Shown one piece after another: positions 21,021 through 32,266 of a DNA stretch of 64,000 nucleotides (positions within the stretch are counted from its first letter, which is position 1; the number at the start of each line of letters is the position of its first letter). The notes beneath the pieces were generated by a model that saw only the letters and a program-made list of their open reading frames with translations, did not search any database and was not told the origin of the DNA. This DNA comes from Cryptomeria japonica (lineage: Eukaryota > Streptophyta > Pinopsida > Cupressales > Cupressaceae). The stretch covers positions 53,748,636 through 53,812,635 of the forward strand of contig NC_081414.1 in NCBI RefSeq assembly GCF_030272615.1, given 5' to 3'. Both the position numbers and the translations under genes were made by a program.

Positions 21021-22154
21021 TGATGAATACTAAGAGGGGGGGGTGAATTAGTATGCCAAAAATCTTTGCACTAAAACACGTACACAGTCTAAAGATAAAC
21101 GGGTAAAGTAGTTTAACAGATAGATCAGTTACCATACATGCAAACCAAAATACAAATAAATCATTCACCCACAAAAACAATACAACCAAAACACAAGATA
21201 TTTGATGTGGAAACCCAATTGGGAAAAACCACGGTGAGATGGAACTCACAAGTCACTATCTGCAGAATAGAAACTAGACCGGTTAAGGTCTTACAATGTT
21301 CTTCACGAGAACAGATCCTGTTAGGAATCTCAATCTCTGTTAGGAGATAAGTTCGATTAAAGACTACCTTGTTAGAGGATTTTAGATTCACAAAAGTGAA
21401 CCACCTTGTTAGAGGATTTTACAAAGGCTTTGAGGCCTACCCAGTTAAGGGTTATAGACTTGTCAAAGATGTGAGTAATCAACAAGTGTTTGATCTATCT
21501 AATAGCACAAACTACTTGGTTAGATCCAGTATTTCTCACAGTTAATGCATTCCAGCATTACTTCAGTCTTCTCTATCTCTCTTAGTTACAACTTGATCTT
21601 CTTAGATAAGATCATTCTTCCAACAACTCAACAACCACCTTAAACCCTAGCATGACATTAACCCTTTCAGCAACAACCTAAAACCCTAGACATGATGTCC
21701 TTTTAAAGGAATCTGATCTCATGTCAGTCCAATAGGATTACATTACAATTTCCTAGGTTCAATGAATCTAGACATACTCAGTAACATGACACAAAAAGCA
21801 CCGTCAATGTGTCAGCACCGTCAAACAATCAGTGGATTGGTAACTCATCACAGAGTATTACCGGTTCATACAAAATACCGGTTGTCGGTTTGACAAAAAT
21901 GAAGACTGGTAAGAATGTGTTGTGCCACTTTGCTCCCTCATACTGCTTGGGATCTACGAACTGCTTGGGGTCGAGATGCTGCTTTAGACTGAGAAACACA
22001 TTCTGCAAAATCACCAATAGCCTAAAGACTAGAATACAACATACTGGTTGGAACAAATACCGGTTGAGCCCTAGCTCATACATATAAAGGGGATCTCAAT
22101 ACAAGTGTGTGTCCATCAATGACAATCACAACATAAACATAAAAAATGCCAACA
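21021..22154 (-). repeat. Element Z 5' LTR
   Basis: Near-identical partner of 2103-3254. On the minus strand it starts TGTTGGCATTTTTTATG and ends TTAGTATTCATCA. TATA-like CCTTTATATG is at about 22077-22090. Confidence 0.9.
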
Positions 22155-22159
22155 CTACA
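22155..22159. repeat. Target-site duplication of element Z (right)
   Basis: CTACA, equal to 2098-2102. Confidence 0.9.
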
Positions 22160-22453
22160 ATGACATCAAAATTCATTTTTGAAACAATTTGACATGCAAA
22201 CGACTGCATGAAATATGACACGTTTCAACTTTTGTGAAGAGAATCATTGGTAAAAAAGTCATCCATGCAAAATGTTGTGAATCTAACTAGAGACAATTGG
22301 CAAAGGTTTATTTTATTTAGAATAATAAAATAACACCTCCATGAAAACTAAAACATGATGCATTCACCTTCTTCCCCATTAATCTATTTTTCTTCTACAT
22401 GTTGGTTGTTCTTAGCCTAATATCATTTAACAACAACTCCCTTATCAAACAAC

Positions 22454-22460
22454 TATATAA
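22454..22460 (+). promoter_or_regulatory. Putative TATA box of the F-box gene
   Basis: TATATAA about 70 bp upstream of ATG 22527. A tiny upstream ORF (ATG GAT AGA AAA TAA, 22473-22487) lies between them. Placement is plausible; activity is inferred. Confidence 0.5.
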
Positions 22461-22526
22461 GAGGGAGTTATCATGGATAGAAAATAAATAACATACAAGC
22501 TTGGAAGCATTGGAACTGTGAAAATA

Positions 22527-24621
22527 ATGGATGGAGATTTTATTTGTGGAGTGGAAGGGGAGGGAGAGCAGTTGGATTTTTCTGAGTTGCCTCAACATAT
22601 AATGGAATGTATATTTTCAAAAATTCCATTGCTAGCAATCTACCACTCTCGTCTTGTTTGCAAAGAATGGAATTTTATTTTGTCCTCACATGCTTTTGTG
22701 TCCTCATTGCCCAAATACAACCCATGGCTGCTTCTCTGTGCTCAATACTATTGTATGGCCTACTACTTTTCCACACACCAATCTCTCTCTCTTTCCTCCC
22801 AACTCCTGTCGCAAACAATTTTAGTGTTTACATGTTTTCAAGTGCAGAGTTGGGGCTGCTTTTACTAAAAAATCTAGATTTCAAGTTCTATGTTCGCAAT
22901 CCGCTTATGAAAGATTATGCACAAATAGAAAATGACATGAAAGGGATGATAATCGGGGTTGTACTTAGAATAAATTTCCATCTGAGTCTATCATCATTTT
23001 CAAGATTCGTGGAGGATTAAGTTTGATTTCTTAGAGAGAAACAACTTTGAAATATATCCATATACAATGGTTGTGTGCAACAATGTTCTTTTCTTTGATG
23101 CACAACTGCCAATAACTATTGTGGGGTACAACATTGAAGGTGCTTCCACTAATCCTATAAGAATAGCTGCATTACGCTGCTGCATTCTTGAAGATGATAA
23201 TATGTATAGATTATTCATGGGTGCATATGGGTTGTTCGTTCCACTGGTAATAATGATGAAGGATTCACTAAAGGGTATGATTATCTTGGAGTTTTTTCAG
23301 GATGACAAAGTTTAGTTGCTTTGGAAGTGGAGAGAGTTTGCAATGTTTCTCCCTCACTATTTTGAGATAAGCTATGAAAATTTTGTTGTTGTGGGAGATT
23401 ATTTGTTTTATTAGGTGAAATTGTAAATTTCTAGAAGGAATAGCATATAATTTAAAGGGAGGATTTTGGCAACCTCTTTCTCCATGTATAGATATGAAGT
23501 TTTCTAGGACTTTCTCATTTCAACCTAAAGTTAAGGTGAAAGGGTGGCAGTCAAGCTTCTGGACTAGTTTTTAGTAATTTTATATGATTTATATTTCAAA
23601 TGGCATAGGCTTTTTTACCTGAATAAAGTGATGGATTATTGTAATGATGAAACATAGATTTTTAAATTATATATATGGTGTTTTGTTTTTGATCTATAAG
23701 CTACAGTTGAGCTCCTATCTATATTAATTTATGATAAAGTTTACAGTCTGGGATATCTCCAGTAGCTTAGTAATGATGAAGGATTCCTTAAAGGGTATGA
23801 TTATCTTCCAGATTTTTTAGGATGGCAAAGATCAGTTGGTTTGGAAGTGGAGGCAATCTACAACATCTCTCCCTCACTGTTTTGAGATAAGTTATGAGAA
23901 CTTTGTTGTTATGGGATATTATTTGTGTTTTATCAGGCGAAATGGTAAATTTCTAGAAGTAGTAGCATATAATGTAAAGGAAGGATTTTGGCAATGTCTT
24001 TCTCAATGTACAGATATACAGTTTTATGGGATTTTGTCATTTCAACCTCAAGTTAATGTGAAAGGGTGGCAGTCAAGTTTTTGGACTAGTTTTTAGTAAT
24101 TTTATATGATTTATATTTCAAATGGCATAGGCTTTTTTAACTGAATAAAGTGATGGATTATTGTAATGATAAAGCATATATTTTAAAATTATATATAAGG
24201 TGTTTTGTTTTTGATCTATAAGCTGCAGTTGAGCTACTATCTGTATTAATATATGATAAAGTTTACAATCTGAGATATCTCTTGTAGCTTAGTAATGATG
24301 AAGAATTCCTTAAAGGGTATGATTATCTTTGGGTTTTTTCAGGATGACAAAGATCAGATGCTTTGGAAGTGGAGAGAGTTTGCAATGTCTCTCCCTCTCT
24401 GTTTTGAGATAAGTTATGATAACTTTGTTGTTGTGGGAGATTGTTTGTGTTTTATCAAGCAAAATGGTAAATTTCTAGAAGGAATAGCATGTAATTTAAA
24501 GGAAGGATTTTGGCAATGTCTTCCTCCATGTACAGATATAAAGTTTTCTAGTATTTTATTATTTCAACCTAAATGTAAGGTGAAAGGGTGGCAATCAAGC
24601 TTCTACACTGGATTTAATTAA
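22527..24621 (+). pseudogene. F-box protein gene, broken
   Basis: ATG 22527 (MDGDF). Residues about 16-55 form an F-box: LPQHIMECIFSKIP, then SRLVCKEWN, the signature by which such proteins bind SKP1 in SCF ubiquitin ligases. The frame shifts in a CT run near 22785 and continues as NNFSVYMFSSAELGLLLLKN and FYVRNPLMKDY, typical of plant F-box/kelch-type C-terminal regions. It then changes frame again before 23020 and continues as IKFDFLERNNFEIYPYT (about 23016-23066) to a stop at 23313. The C-terminal part (MMKDSLKG...WKWREFA) exists in three tandem units. Only the third (24295-24621) is open throughout, ending FYTGFN. This is the only host-type gene in the window. It lies about 370 bp outside element Z. 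Confidence 0.72.
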
Positions 24622-24808
24622 TTTTATATGATTTATATTTCAAGCTGCACAAGTTTTGTAATTGAAAAAAGGTGATGGATTATTGTTAAACCCATATTTT
24701 AAAATTATATATATATGTTTTCTTTTCTTATCCATAAGTTGCAGCTGAGATGCTCTTTGTAATAATAGATGGTAAAGTTTATAATTTGGGTTATCTCAAG
24801 TAGGTTAG
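23251..24808 (+). repeat. Tandem triplication of the F-box gene 3' end
   Basis: Three direct units of about 520 bp begin 'taatgatgaa' at 23251, 23771 and 24293. Each has the last about 110 codons of the gene plus about 190 bp of 3' flank ('...gtttacaatctgagatatctc'). Unit 1 has TAG and further stops. Unit 2 has a TAG (about 23818) and then an open run, 23836-24096. Unit 3 is open. The flank separating the coding parts shows genomic tandem duplication, not a repeat-domain protein. Confidence 0.85.
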
Positions 24809-25274
24809 TAAAGAGGAAGTCCATTAATGGAGACAAACTAAAAGGGCTTCTAAAACAAACAGATAAGATAAACAATTCACTATGTTTAGAAAAAATCTAA
24901 TGTGTAGAGATATCTAAGTAAAAAGTGACAAACATACAGTAAAAGGAAGTCGATCAGGTTTTCGTTGGAGAAGGCTACTCCTTCACCACCAGATGCATAA
25001 AGTATGTTGAATGTGAAACCCAATAGTCACCTTGTTTCTGTCCAATAACCTTTGGCTCTTCAAATTTGACATAATATTGTTATAATTGTTTATAAAGAGA
25101 AAGCTAGTGATGTATGCAATCATCTGAAAATAGTAAATAAGAGATATTACTATGCTTGAAAGTGGATGTAGCTTATATGGTGAACTACTATTAATCTTGT
25201 GTTTCATCCCTTCATCTTGTTTATTATTTTTTATTGTGTTTTGAATTTTTTTATGTGCTCTTGATTAATTAACA
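24809..25274 (+). repeat. Probable copia LTR end
   Basis: No gene. The segment ends TTAATTAACA immediately before a Met-tRNA primer site, so its right part is probably the 3' part of a plus-strand copia LTR. A TATA-like TTTATAAAG lies at about 25090. The left end of the LTR was not found and no partner LTR is in the window. Confidence 0.5.
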
Positions 25275-25276
25275 AT

Positions 25277-25288
25277 TGGTATCAAAGC
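25277..25288 (+). promoter_or_regulatory. Copia primer-binding site
   Basis: TGGTATCAAAGC, the plant copia variant of the initiator Met tRNA site, two bases after a CA end. The same variant serves the gypsy element at 52735 and the copia element at 56820. Confidence 0.75.
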
Positions 25289-25486
25289 TTGGTTAGAGCC
25301 AAGAAGAAGTTATTGAACAAAGATGAAGATGAGTGGGTGCTGGATCCCAGAGTTGGGTGCTTCTATCTAGTGAAGAGACATGCTGAAGTGGATGGTATGA
25401 TATCAAAAGGAGGAGATTTAATGGAAGGTTCAAGAACGGGGTCACATGTGAGAATCTGCAAGTTCATGTACCCAAAGTTCTGCTAA
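25289..25486 (+). pseudogene. Leader/short ORF of a truncated copia element
   Basis: An open frame directly after the primer site (65 codons) containing EWVLDPRVGCFYLVKRH. I do not recognise it. It runs into sequence that is antisense copia, so the plus-strand element is cut at about 25484. Confidence 0.4.
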
Positions 25487-26862
25487 AAATCTAAATCATC
25501 AACATACGAAGAATCAACCTCATCAATAGGACCAAAATGTGAAAAAGAGTACAATCGAGATGCATGATCAACCACCCCAGTTGCCATGATGGCTCCAGTC
25601 TCCAAGTCTCTAATGATAACTAAATCAGGTGTGAACTCCACAGTTTTCCTAGTTGCCCCATGTGTGATTTGATAGATGGAAATAAGATTATTTGTCAAGT
25701 GGGGTACACACAACACATAATTGAAGGAGTTATCCCAAATGGCAATAGATCCTTTCCTAGTCACATCCATGTATGTATGATTTCCCATCAAAATTTGTGG
25801 CATGTGGCAAGACTCAAATGTATGTATGATGAGAAGCCCCTGAATCTAGAAGCCATCTCCCTGAATCATGACTTATAGTAGCACAAAGAGCTTGTCCCTT
25901 TCCTTTATATGTCCAAAAAGAGTGATCCTTTCCATTATCATTATCCTTTGAAGAAGAAGTTGATGTAGACATTCTGGAAGGTGAGTTGATTTTGTTCTTC
26001 TCAACAAGATTCTCCAACTCATCAATATCTTTCTTATAACAATGATGTTCATCATGTCCCGACTTCTTCTAATATCCACAAAAAAGATTGTCCTTATACG
26101 ATTTCCTCTTAGGTGAGAATGGTGAATGAACTTGTTGTGGAGAGGAAGATTCTGCTCCATCTTGTTGTGGTTTTGACTCAGGTTGCCTTTGATTCTTTCC
26201 TTTTCCTTGATTGCTTTGATTCCCTTTATTAGCCACCAAAGCTTGTGACTTTGAAGATTTGAGAACCCCCAACTTGGTCAACTTAGATTGCTCAAGTATC
26301 AACATCTCCATGAATGAATCAAATGAGGGAGAAGTGTATGAGGAATCTTGAGCTAACCTATGAGTGTGAAAGCTAGTTACAAAGGTTGCATACTCTGAAG
26401 GAAGCTTGTCCAACAAGTTCTAAACCAATTTAGCATCCTTTTTGTCAATTCCACAATCCTTTAGCTTTGATCTTAGCTCAATTGCTTTTGTGACATAATC
26501 TTGGATTGTATCAAAATCCTTGGGATCCAAAGTTGTGAGTTCACTATCAAGTTTGTAGCCCTTAATCTCATCAACTTGACCATACAATTTCTAAAAAATA
26601 TCCCAAGCCTCTTTAATTATGGTACACTTATCAATGTCAAAAATAGGTCATCTGATACATACTTTCTAAGAGTTCCAAGTGCCATAGCATTATTAGTAAG
26701 CCATTCAATTTGAGAATTAAGATCATCCTTAGGATCTAGTGGTGCTATAATAGTTTCATTTACATAATGAATGAGTCTTTTTTCTATTAGTTTACTCCGT
26801 GCCTTAATCTTCCATGATGCATAATTATGAGGAGTTAAAAGCGGAAATTTAGGAGAACCCAT
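25484..26862 (-). pseudogene. Ty1/copia gag-protease fragment
   Basis: Minus strand from ATG 26862 (MGSPKFPLLTPHNYASWK, the usual copia Gag start). Then a UBN2-type Gag region (KAIELRSKLKDCGI, LLDKLPSEYATFV), a Gln/Ser/Lys-rich linker, a CCHC knuckle (about 26079-26037) whose second Cys is a stop codon, protease site LLDSGASHH (about 25840), and the start of the pre-integrase part (VLCVPHLTNNLISIYQ, GVVDHASRLYSFSHF). Several stops and at least two frame changes. Integrase core, RT and RNase H are missing, since the element is cut at about 25484. Confidence 0.8.
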
Positions 26863-28012
26863 GGCACCAAAATGAAAAAATACAAGATAAGGAGAGGCAC
26901 AATCACACAAGACACTCCCCCAAAATACTCAATCAAGAACACCCCCCAAAATGGTGATTTGACACTTTATACTTAGTGCATATACAATGGGCCACTTGCA
27001 AAACAAGGCAAAGTGGACTTCTGATTTCAATTTACAACTTCTCGAAATGAGATATAAGAGACTTCAAGAAATACTGCTAGTGATCTAAATTGAGATCCAA
27101 GAGAAACACAAGTACCAAATATGCCAAGAATGGCCAAATACTGAAAGTGCAATTTCTACTTAAAATCACTGCAAAGAAATGGCAGATTATGAAAGTAGAA
27201 GAAAAAATATGAATTTTCAAAAAAAATGGCACCTAAAAAGGAGGTCGTATGACCCCTAACGAAGCCTCTGAAGTTGCAAAATCCAGGATTGGATAGGTAC
27301 AGTCATGAAGATCTTCAATTTCTGAAAACCACATCCATCAAAATCAGAAAATTCTTCAACCATTGCAAAGAGCACAAAATTCTATCCCATTTCAAAAAAA
27401 ATTGCGCCAAAAAAGAAGCAAAAATGAGCAAGATATGGCCTTCCAAAGTTGAACTGCAAAAATCAAAAGCTCAATGAGAGGGGGTTAAAAAAATTTCAAA
27501 ATACTGCTGACATCTCACTGACATCAGCAAATGATAGGCTTAAAATTGACACCCGTCTGACCATCACCAGATTGTCATTCCCCTTGCCTGTTGTATGGAT
27601 GATGACATCATTTGCTGACGTGGCAATGTTGACGGAGCAAGTGATGTGGCAGTACAGTAGGCAGAGGTGTCTGATGACATGGCAAAGGTTGCAGACTAGG
27701 AAAATTTTGCATGAATCATCACATGGCCAGAGGGTCAGCAGCTGTAGGATACCGGTTGGCAGCAGGGTCTGCGGCAGCGGTGGCCGAGGGGTCGGGAGTC
27801 CAGCGATGGTAAGGTTGTCAATGGGGAGGCGGGGGCCACATGGCTAAGATGGCCGACAAGAGTTGCCAGTTACAGATGGTGGCTAGGGGTACCAGTAGAG
27901 ACTGCAGTGGTAGTGAATATGCCCAGGGATTTTCTAGAAAGAACACGCAGTACAATGCCCGGAACATGGTCTATGACGCGCAAACCAGAACAATGACAAT
28001 GACAGCACAGAC
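26863..28012. other. Non-coding segment upstream of the copia fragment
   Basis: Probably the leader and part of the LTR of the minus-strand copia fragment, because it directly precedes that gag, but no LTR end or primer site could be fixed. 27700-27900 is markedly GC-rich (ggcagcggtggccgagggg). The ORF at 27449-27847 has no recognisable motif. The segment stops abruptly where element B begins. Confidence 0.45.
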
Positions 28013-28356
28013 ATAGAGGTTACCAAACTCACACAGATCCTTATCGACAATATTTTGTAGTACCATGGGATTAGAATACAAGGATATGGTGTGAATGTTG
28101 TGGAAGATATGGACATATACGTGCCAACTGCTTTATAAGGTTTGGAATGAATAACCGAAGATCATGGAGAAATCCTGGTATGACATGTTTTCATTGTCAC
28201 AAAGTTGGACACTTGGATGGAGATTGCAAAGATCAACCTAGAGAAAACACTGAGGAAATAAAAGAGAAATTAAAGATGATTTGGAGAAAGAAGGAAATTG
28301 TGTCAAATAAAGAAAGCACCTTACCTACCGAGTTCGGTTCTCCCACTCCAAATTAA
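28013..28356 (+). pseudogene. Element B Gag, C-terminal part
   Basis: Begins within Gag at RGYQTHTDPYRQY. One stop (in VPWD*NTR). Keeps the last two knuckles, both complete: CECCGRYGHIRANC and CFHCHKVGHLDGDC. Then the basic/acidic tail to TAA 28356. LTR, coiled coil and the first three knuckles are missing at the 28013 junction. Confidence 0.8.
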
Positions 28357-28910
28357 TTGGTAAAGGTATGAAGGGACTGCATTCTCACAAGGTTATATCT
28401 TAAACAGTTCCTATTTTATTATGTACTGAATACAAAATCTACATAGTAAGATGTAGTAGTAAGTTTGAAATTATATCAAAGTCTTTTGGAGCACTTTGCA
28501 GGAAATCTGTCAAGTCGGTGAATTCAAGAAGACTGTCAAGTCGGTATATCAAGAAAATTTGTTTACTCAGTTAAAGCACCAAAAAAAGGGAAAGAAAATT
28601 AAGTAGAACCAACTACATTTAATGATTTGACCTAACTTGCATGGAGCCCGATAAGGTATTTCTGAGTACTTAAAGGTATTTTTACAGTCAATTTCATTCA
28701 CCAAGTTTTCGAGAAGCAGAGCAGAGCAAATCAAGGCAATCAAACCATCTTCAAAGCAAAATCTAAGGTAGTTACATCAAATCTCATTGCATTGCTAAGC
28801 TGGTTTACCGAACTCATTAAGTTATTATTATTTGCTGAGTGTGAAGTGTTTGCCATTTGTTAAGTTCTCAAACCCTAAGGTTCCTGTGTCAATTTTTATC
28901 TAAAATCAAA
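28357..28910 (+). other. Element B gag-ORF2 spacer
   Basis: Non-coding, matching 34912-35465 and 41826-42380 in C and D and, in its second half, the spacer of A. C and D spacers start with the same 'ggtatgaagggactgcattctcacaagg' block, absent in A. Confidence 0.7.
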
Positions 28911-31894
28911 ATGGCACCTAAGATCCAAGAACCCATTATTGTCAAGAATGTAGAGAAGCCCTCACTAAAATACTCTTTGACTCCCAAAATTGCATTTGAA
29001 CCTGATGACAAAACTGCCTTTTCACTCATCCTGGATTGAGTCTTGTTAGTCGAGGATGTGAGATTCTTCACAAAATGTCATGTTGAAGAACTCGGTCATG
29101 TTGAGATCAAAGATGCATATGATGAATTGTGCATAGATGGTAAAATGGATAGCAAGTATGAGCATATCAAAATCAAGGGATTGACTAAAGCCCTAACCTA
29201 TCCTCATGTGTTCAAACCCCAGTGGGTCAAGTTTGTACTAAGCCGAGTGCATGATGATTTCATGTGGCTACAAGAGCAACCATTTAAGATCACTAAAGAA
29301 ATCATTCATCTGATCACTGGTTATCCTATGTATGATCATGCCCGAGCACAAAAAATGATATCACAAGAGGAATTGATCAGTTTGATTCCAGTAGAATCTG
29401 ATTGTAGCGGTCTAAAGTTGAACAATGTCACTGATCCTGAACTAAAATTTGCCATTAGAGTAATTGGTTACTGTTTCTTGCAATCGGCAAGGGAAAATAG
29501 TGTACCCTGTGCAGCAGTGGACTTAGCATACAAAATTGTTAAGAAAGGCATGAAAATTGACTTGTGTGAAGTATTGTTGAAGAACTTGTTTGAAAATATG
29601 AACACAATCAGGAAGCCGGAGAAGAACAACTCGACAAATACTCTAAAATTGGGATCACTACTTGTATGTATGTTTTTCTGCTTTGAGAAGTTTTTTCCAA
29701 CAGTCGGTAAAGTTGTCTGGGAACTACACAAACCAATCACCCATTAGATCAATGACTTCATCAAGAAGTTAGGTGATAACTTTAATGATATAATGGATGA
29801 TTACTTCAGCAAGTTTCAAGAGAAAATGCATAACAGGTACTGGATTCCACCACAGCTGGTAGAAAAATACAAAGATGAAATATGTTTTGAGGTCGACACC
29901 GATTACTGTTATCTGAATGTTGTTGAACTGAGGACTCAATCTTTGACACCAATGGGTTATGAGATTGATTTTGATATCACACAACAACAAATTGATGCCT
30001 ATCTATCACTACCAAGGTGTACTACTGAGTTGAGGTATGGAACCTATGAAGAGGTGAAGGAAAAAGTAAAAATGAGCATTGTAGTACCGAAGGTTACAAG
30101 AAAAGCTACAAAGATGATTAAGGCATTAACTGAAAAATTTGGAGAAGAGTCTTCCTCCACACCTATTAAAGGAGTTCTAGCCATCATCGAAGAGGAGACA
30201 GAAGCCCAAGAAGCAGCCATAACACTTAGCACTGAATTGCCTAAGGGAAAAGTATTGACGGGAAATAAATAGGACACTTTAATGGCCCTACCGACCCCTC
30301 CAACAAAGAGACCTAACACAAGGGCATCTACTGCATCACCGAGTAAGAAACAAAAGACTATTGTGGTTCGTAAGGTAACTAGAACTTACAAGAAATCTAC
30401 TCGGAGATTCATTTTGCCAAAAGAGTCGAGTGATACCGAATCTGAAGATGCAAATAAATTTCAGATTGTGGAAAGCAAGAAGGTAGAGGTACATAGTGTA
30501 GAAAATGTTTGTAAAAATCTGAAGGAATATGGTGGATTTGGTGGATTCAGATTTGTCAAATATGAATCCAGATCTGCTGATGAAAAGAGGCAAATTGAAG
30601 AAGCTGTCATTTGCACACTTCTAAAATTCTGAGATATCATGGATGTAGAGGCACCTGAACAAGAAATGATAGAAGGCAATGCTTATGCAAAACTTGTCTC
30701 TAGTGAATCTATTTTGGAACAAGTTCAGCCTTACCCACCGATCAATTAACTTGCTACAACTGAAGCTTCTCAGGATACAGATGAAAGCACCGAAGGTCAA
30801 AGTCTACAGTAGAAGGTAATTCACAAGAACAAACCTCTCAAGCAACTTCTAGCACAGAAAATGTTATAGCTGAGACACCAAGCACCGAGAGACCAAAGGA
30901 CACTACCGAGGCTAAAGAAAGTGACAAAAGTGTTGTCTCTACCAAGCAACCTACCAAGGGTCCTCAAGCCTCTCAAGCTATTGTAGTGGTTCACCCGGTG
31001 AAAGGTAAAGAAAAGAAGTTGAAAAAGCATAGTTTCAAAATTGATTTATCAAAACTGACAATGTTGCCCAATGTAGACATCTCCAAATTGAAAGGACAAC
31101 CACTCACTAAATTTGGTGAACTGTGCAAAGCAAAGGCCGAATAGGAGAAGCAACTGGCCATACACAAGAAGAATAAATTACTTCAGAAGGTAAAGACCTT
31201 ACTATCAGATATGCTACCTTCTGCTACAGTATCAACCGATGCAGCCATCCATATTCATTTGGATGAACTCCTAAATCAGATTGAGACATCTGGAGTAGAT
31301 GCATCTGAATACTTGAGCAAACTAAAAGACAAGGAGCTAACTACTAAAATGATAGAGGAAGTACAGAAATCCATTGTTGTTGGCAAGGTAAAACTTGTCA
31401 AATTTATTGCTGAGTTGTCCCCTCAACTCAAGCACATTCTTTCATTATTTCAGAAACTCTGCACATTTTCTTTATTTCTTAAGGACAATAAGAATAAAAT
31501 AGAAGTAATTGAGAAAGAGATCACAGATCTCTCAAATAAGTTGACCCCCAAGCACAATTCAGTTCAGAATTTTTATACTAAGCTGCAACAGCTCATGGCT
31601 CAACAATTGGAACTGAGGAATGAAGAACACAAGATCAGGATGGACATAATGACACTTCAAACATTATTCCTTCCTCATCTTTCATCTATTCAAGAATAGA
31701 TAAACCGAGCCACTTACCTCTCTACTACACAAGAGGGAAGCACTTTAGATGGCTTAATTTCATTATTGGCTGATATTAATGCACAAAATTCTTTAATGGA
31801 AAGTGTAAACGATGCACTTTCTGTTGCTCTCACCGAAGCCAAGACAAAGTACAAATCCATTTTTGATCAGTCGCCACCTCCAAATGGTAACTAA
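28911..31894 (+). pseudogene. Element B ORF2 (unknown function), internally deleted
   Basis: ATG 28911 (MAPKIQ) to TAA 31892-31894. One frame to about 30632 with stops at 29037, 29745, 30270 and 30630. A deletion of about 380 bp relative to C then joins LLKF directly to DIMDVEAPEQ, removing the FPDM block. After further frame changes the C-terminal coiled-coil part (31211-31699) is open. N-terminal motifs LSRVHDDFMW, HLITGYPMYDHA, RVIGYCFLQ and the DEICFEV block are present. B keeps CAA where A, C and D have TAG after DFDIT. Function unknown. Confidence 0.75.
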
Positions 31895-32266
31895 ATTTTG
31901 ATGTTTGTCAAAAAATGGGAGTATATCAGAGTATATCAGAGTAAATATCATCAAGCGTGTATAGTATTCAAAGTATCAAACAACCGGAGTATAGTATACA
32001 GTGGGAGTATACTGAGCAGAATAAGCAGAGTATCCAAGAGTATTGAACAAAGGAAAGAACAGTGATTATAGAGTATTGATCACTGAGCACACATAATCAG
32101 AGTATTGAATAGCATATTAATAAGGGGAGTATATTTGATTATACTATTTCATTGACTAATGTATATACTATATGTTTAGTCAAATTTTGTAAAGTATACA
32201 AATTTTTGAGTAATGACTTTGAAAGTAGTTTTGTCAAACATCTCAACTAATGTCAAAAGCTGAGAT
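31895..32266 (+). promoter_or_regulatory. Element B 3' region and polypurine tract
   Basis: Non-coding. Repeats of 'gagtatatcagagtatatcaga' and a GGGGAGTATA run near 32126. The tract before the LTR is mutated (AAAAGCTGAGAT against AAAAGGGGAGAT in the other copies). Confidence 0.7.

Larger units (their letters stand above)
2103..22154 (-). mobile_element. Element Z: pol-less LTR retroelement with nested insertions
   Basis: Outer element on the minus strand. It has two LTRs of about 1.15 kb (21021-22154 is 5', 2103-3254 is 3'), TG...CA-type ends and the CTACA duplication. A decayed primer site for initiator Met tRNA follows the 5' LTR, and a polypurine tract precedes the 3' LTR. Removing the two nested insertions (4107-11962, 15763-20170) leaves about 7.8 kb. 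That remainder holds a coiled-coil and zinc-knuckle Gag (20970 down to about 15280) and an ORF2 (about 14854 down to 3837) homologous to that of elements A-D. No protease, integrase, RT or RNase H motif was seen. The LTR 3' end (C-run, CTCTTAGTATTCATCA) resembles plant Ty1/copia ends, so a copia partner in trans is inferred. Confidence 0.88.
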
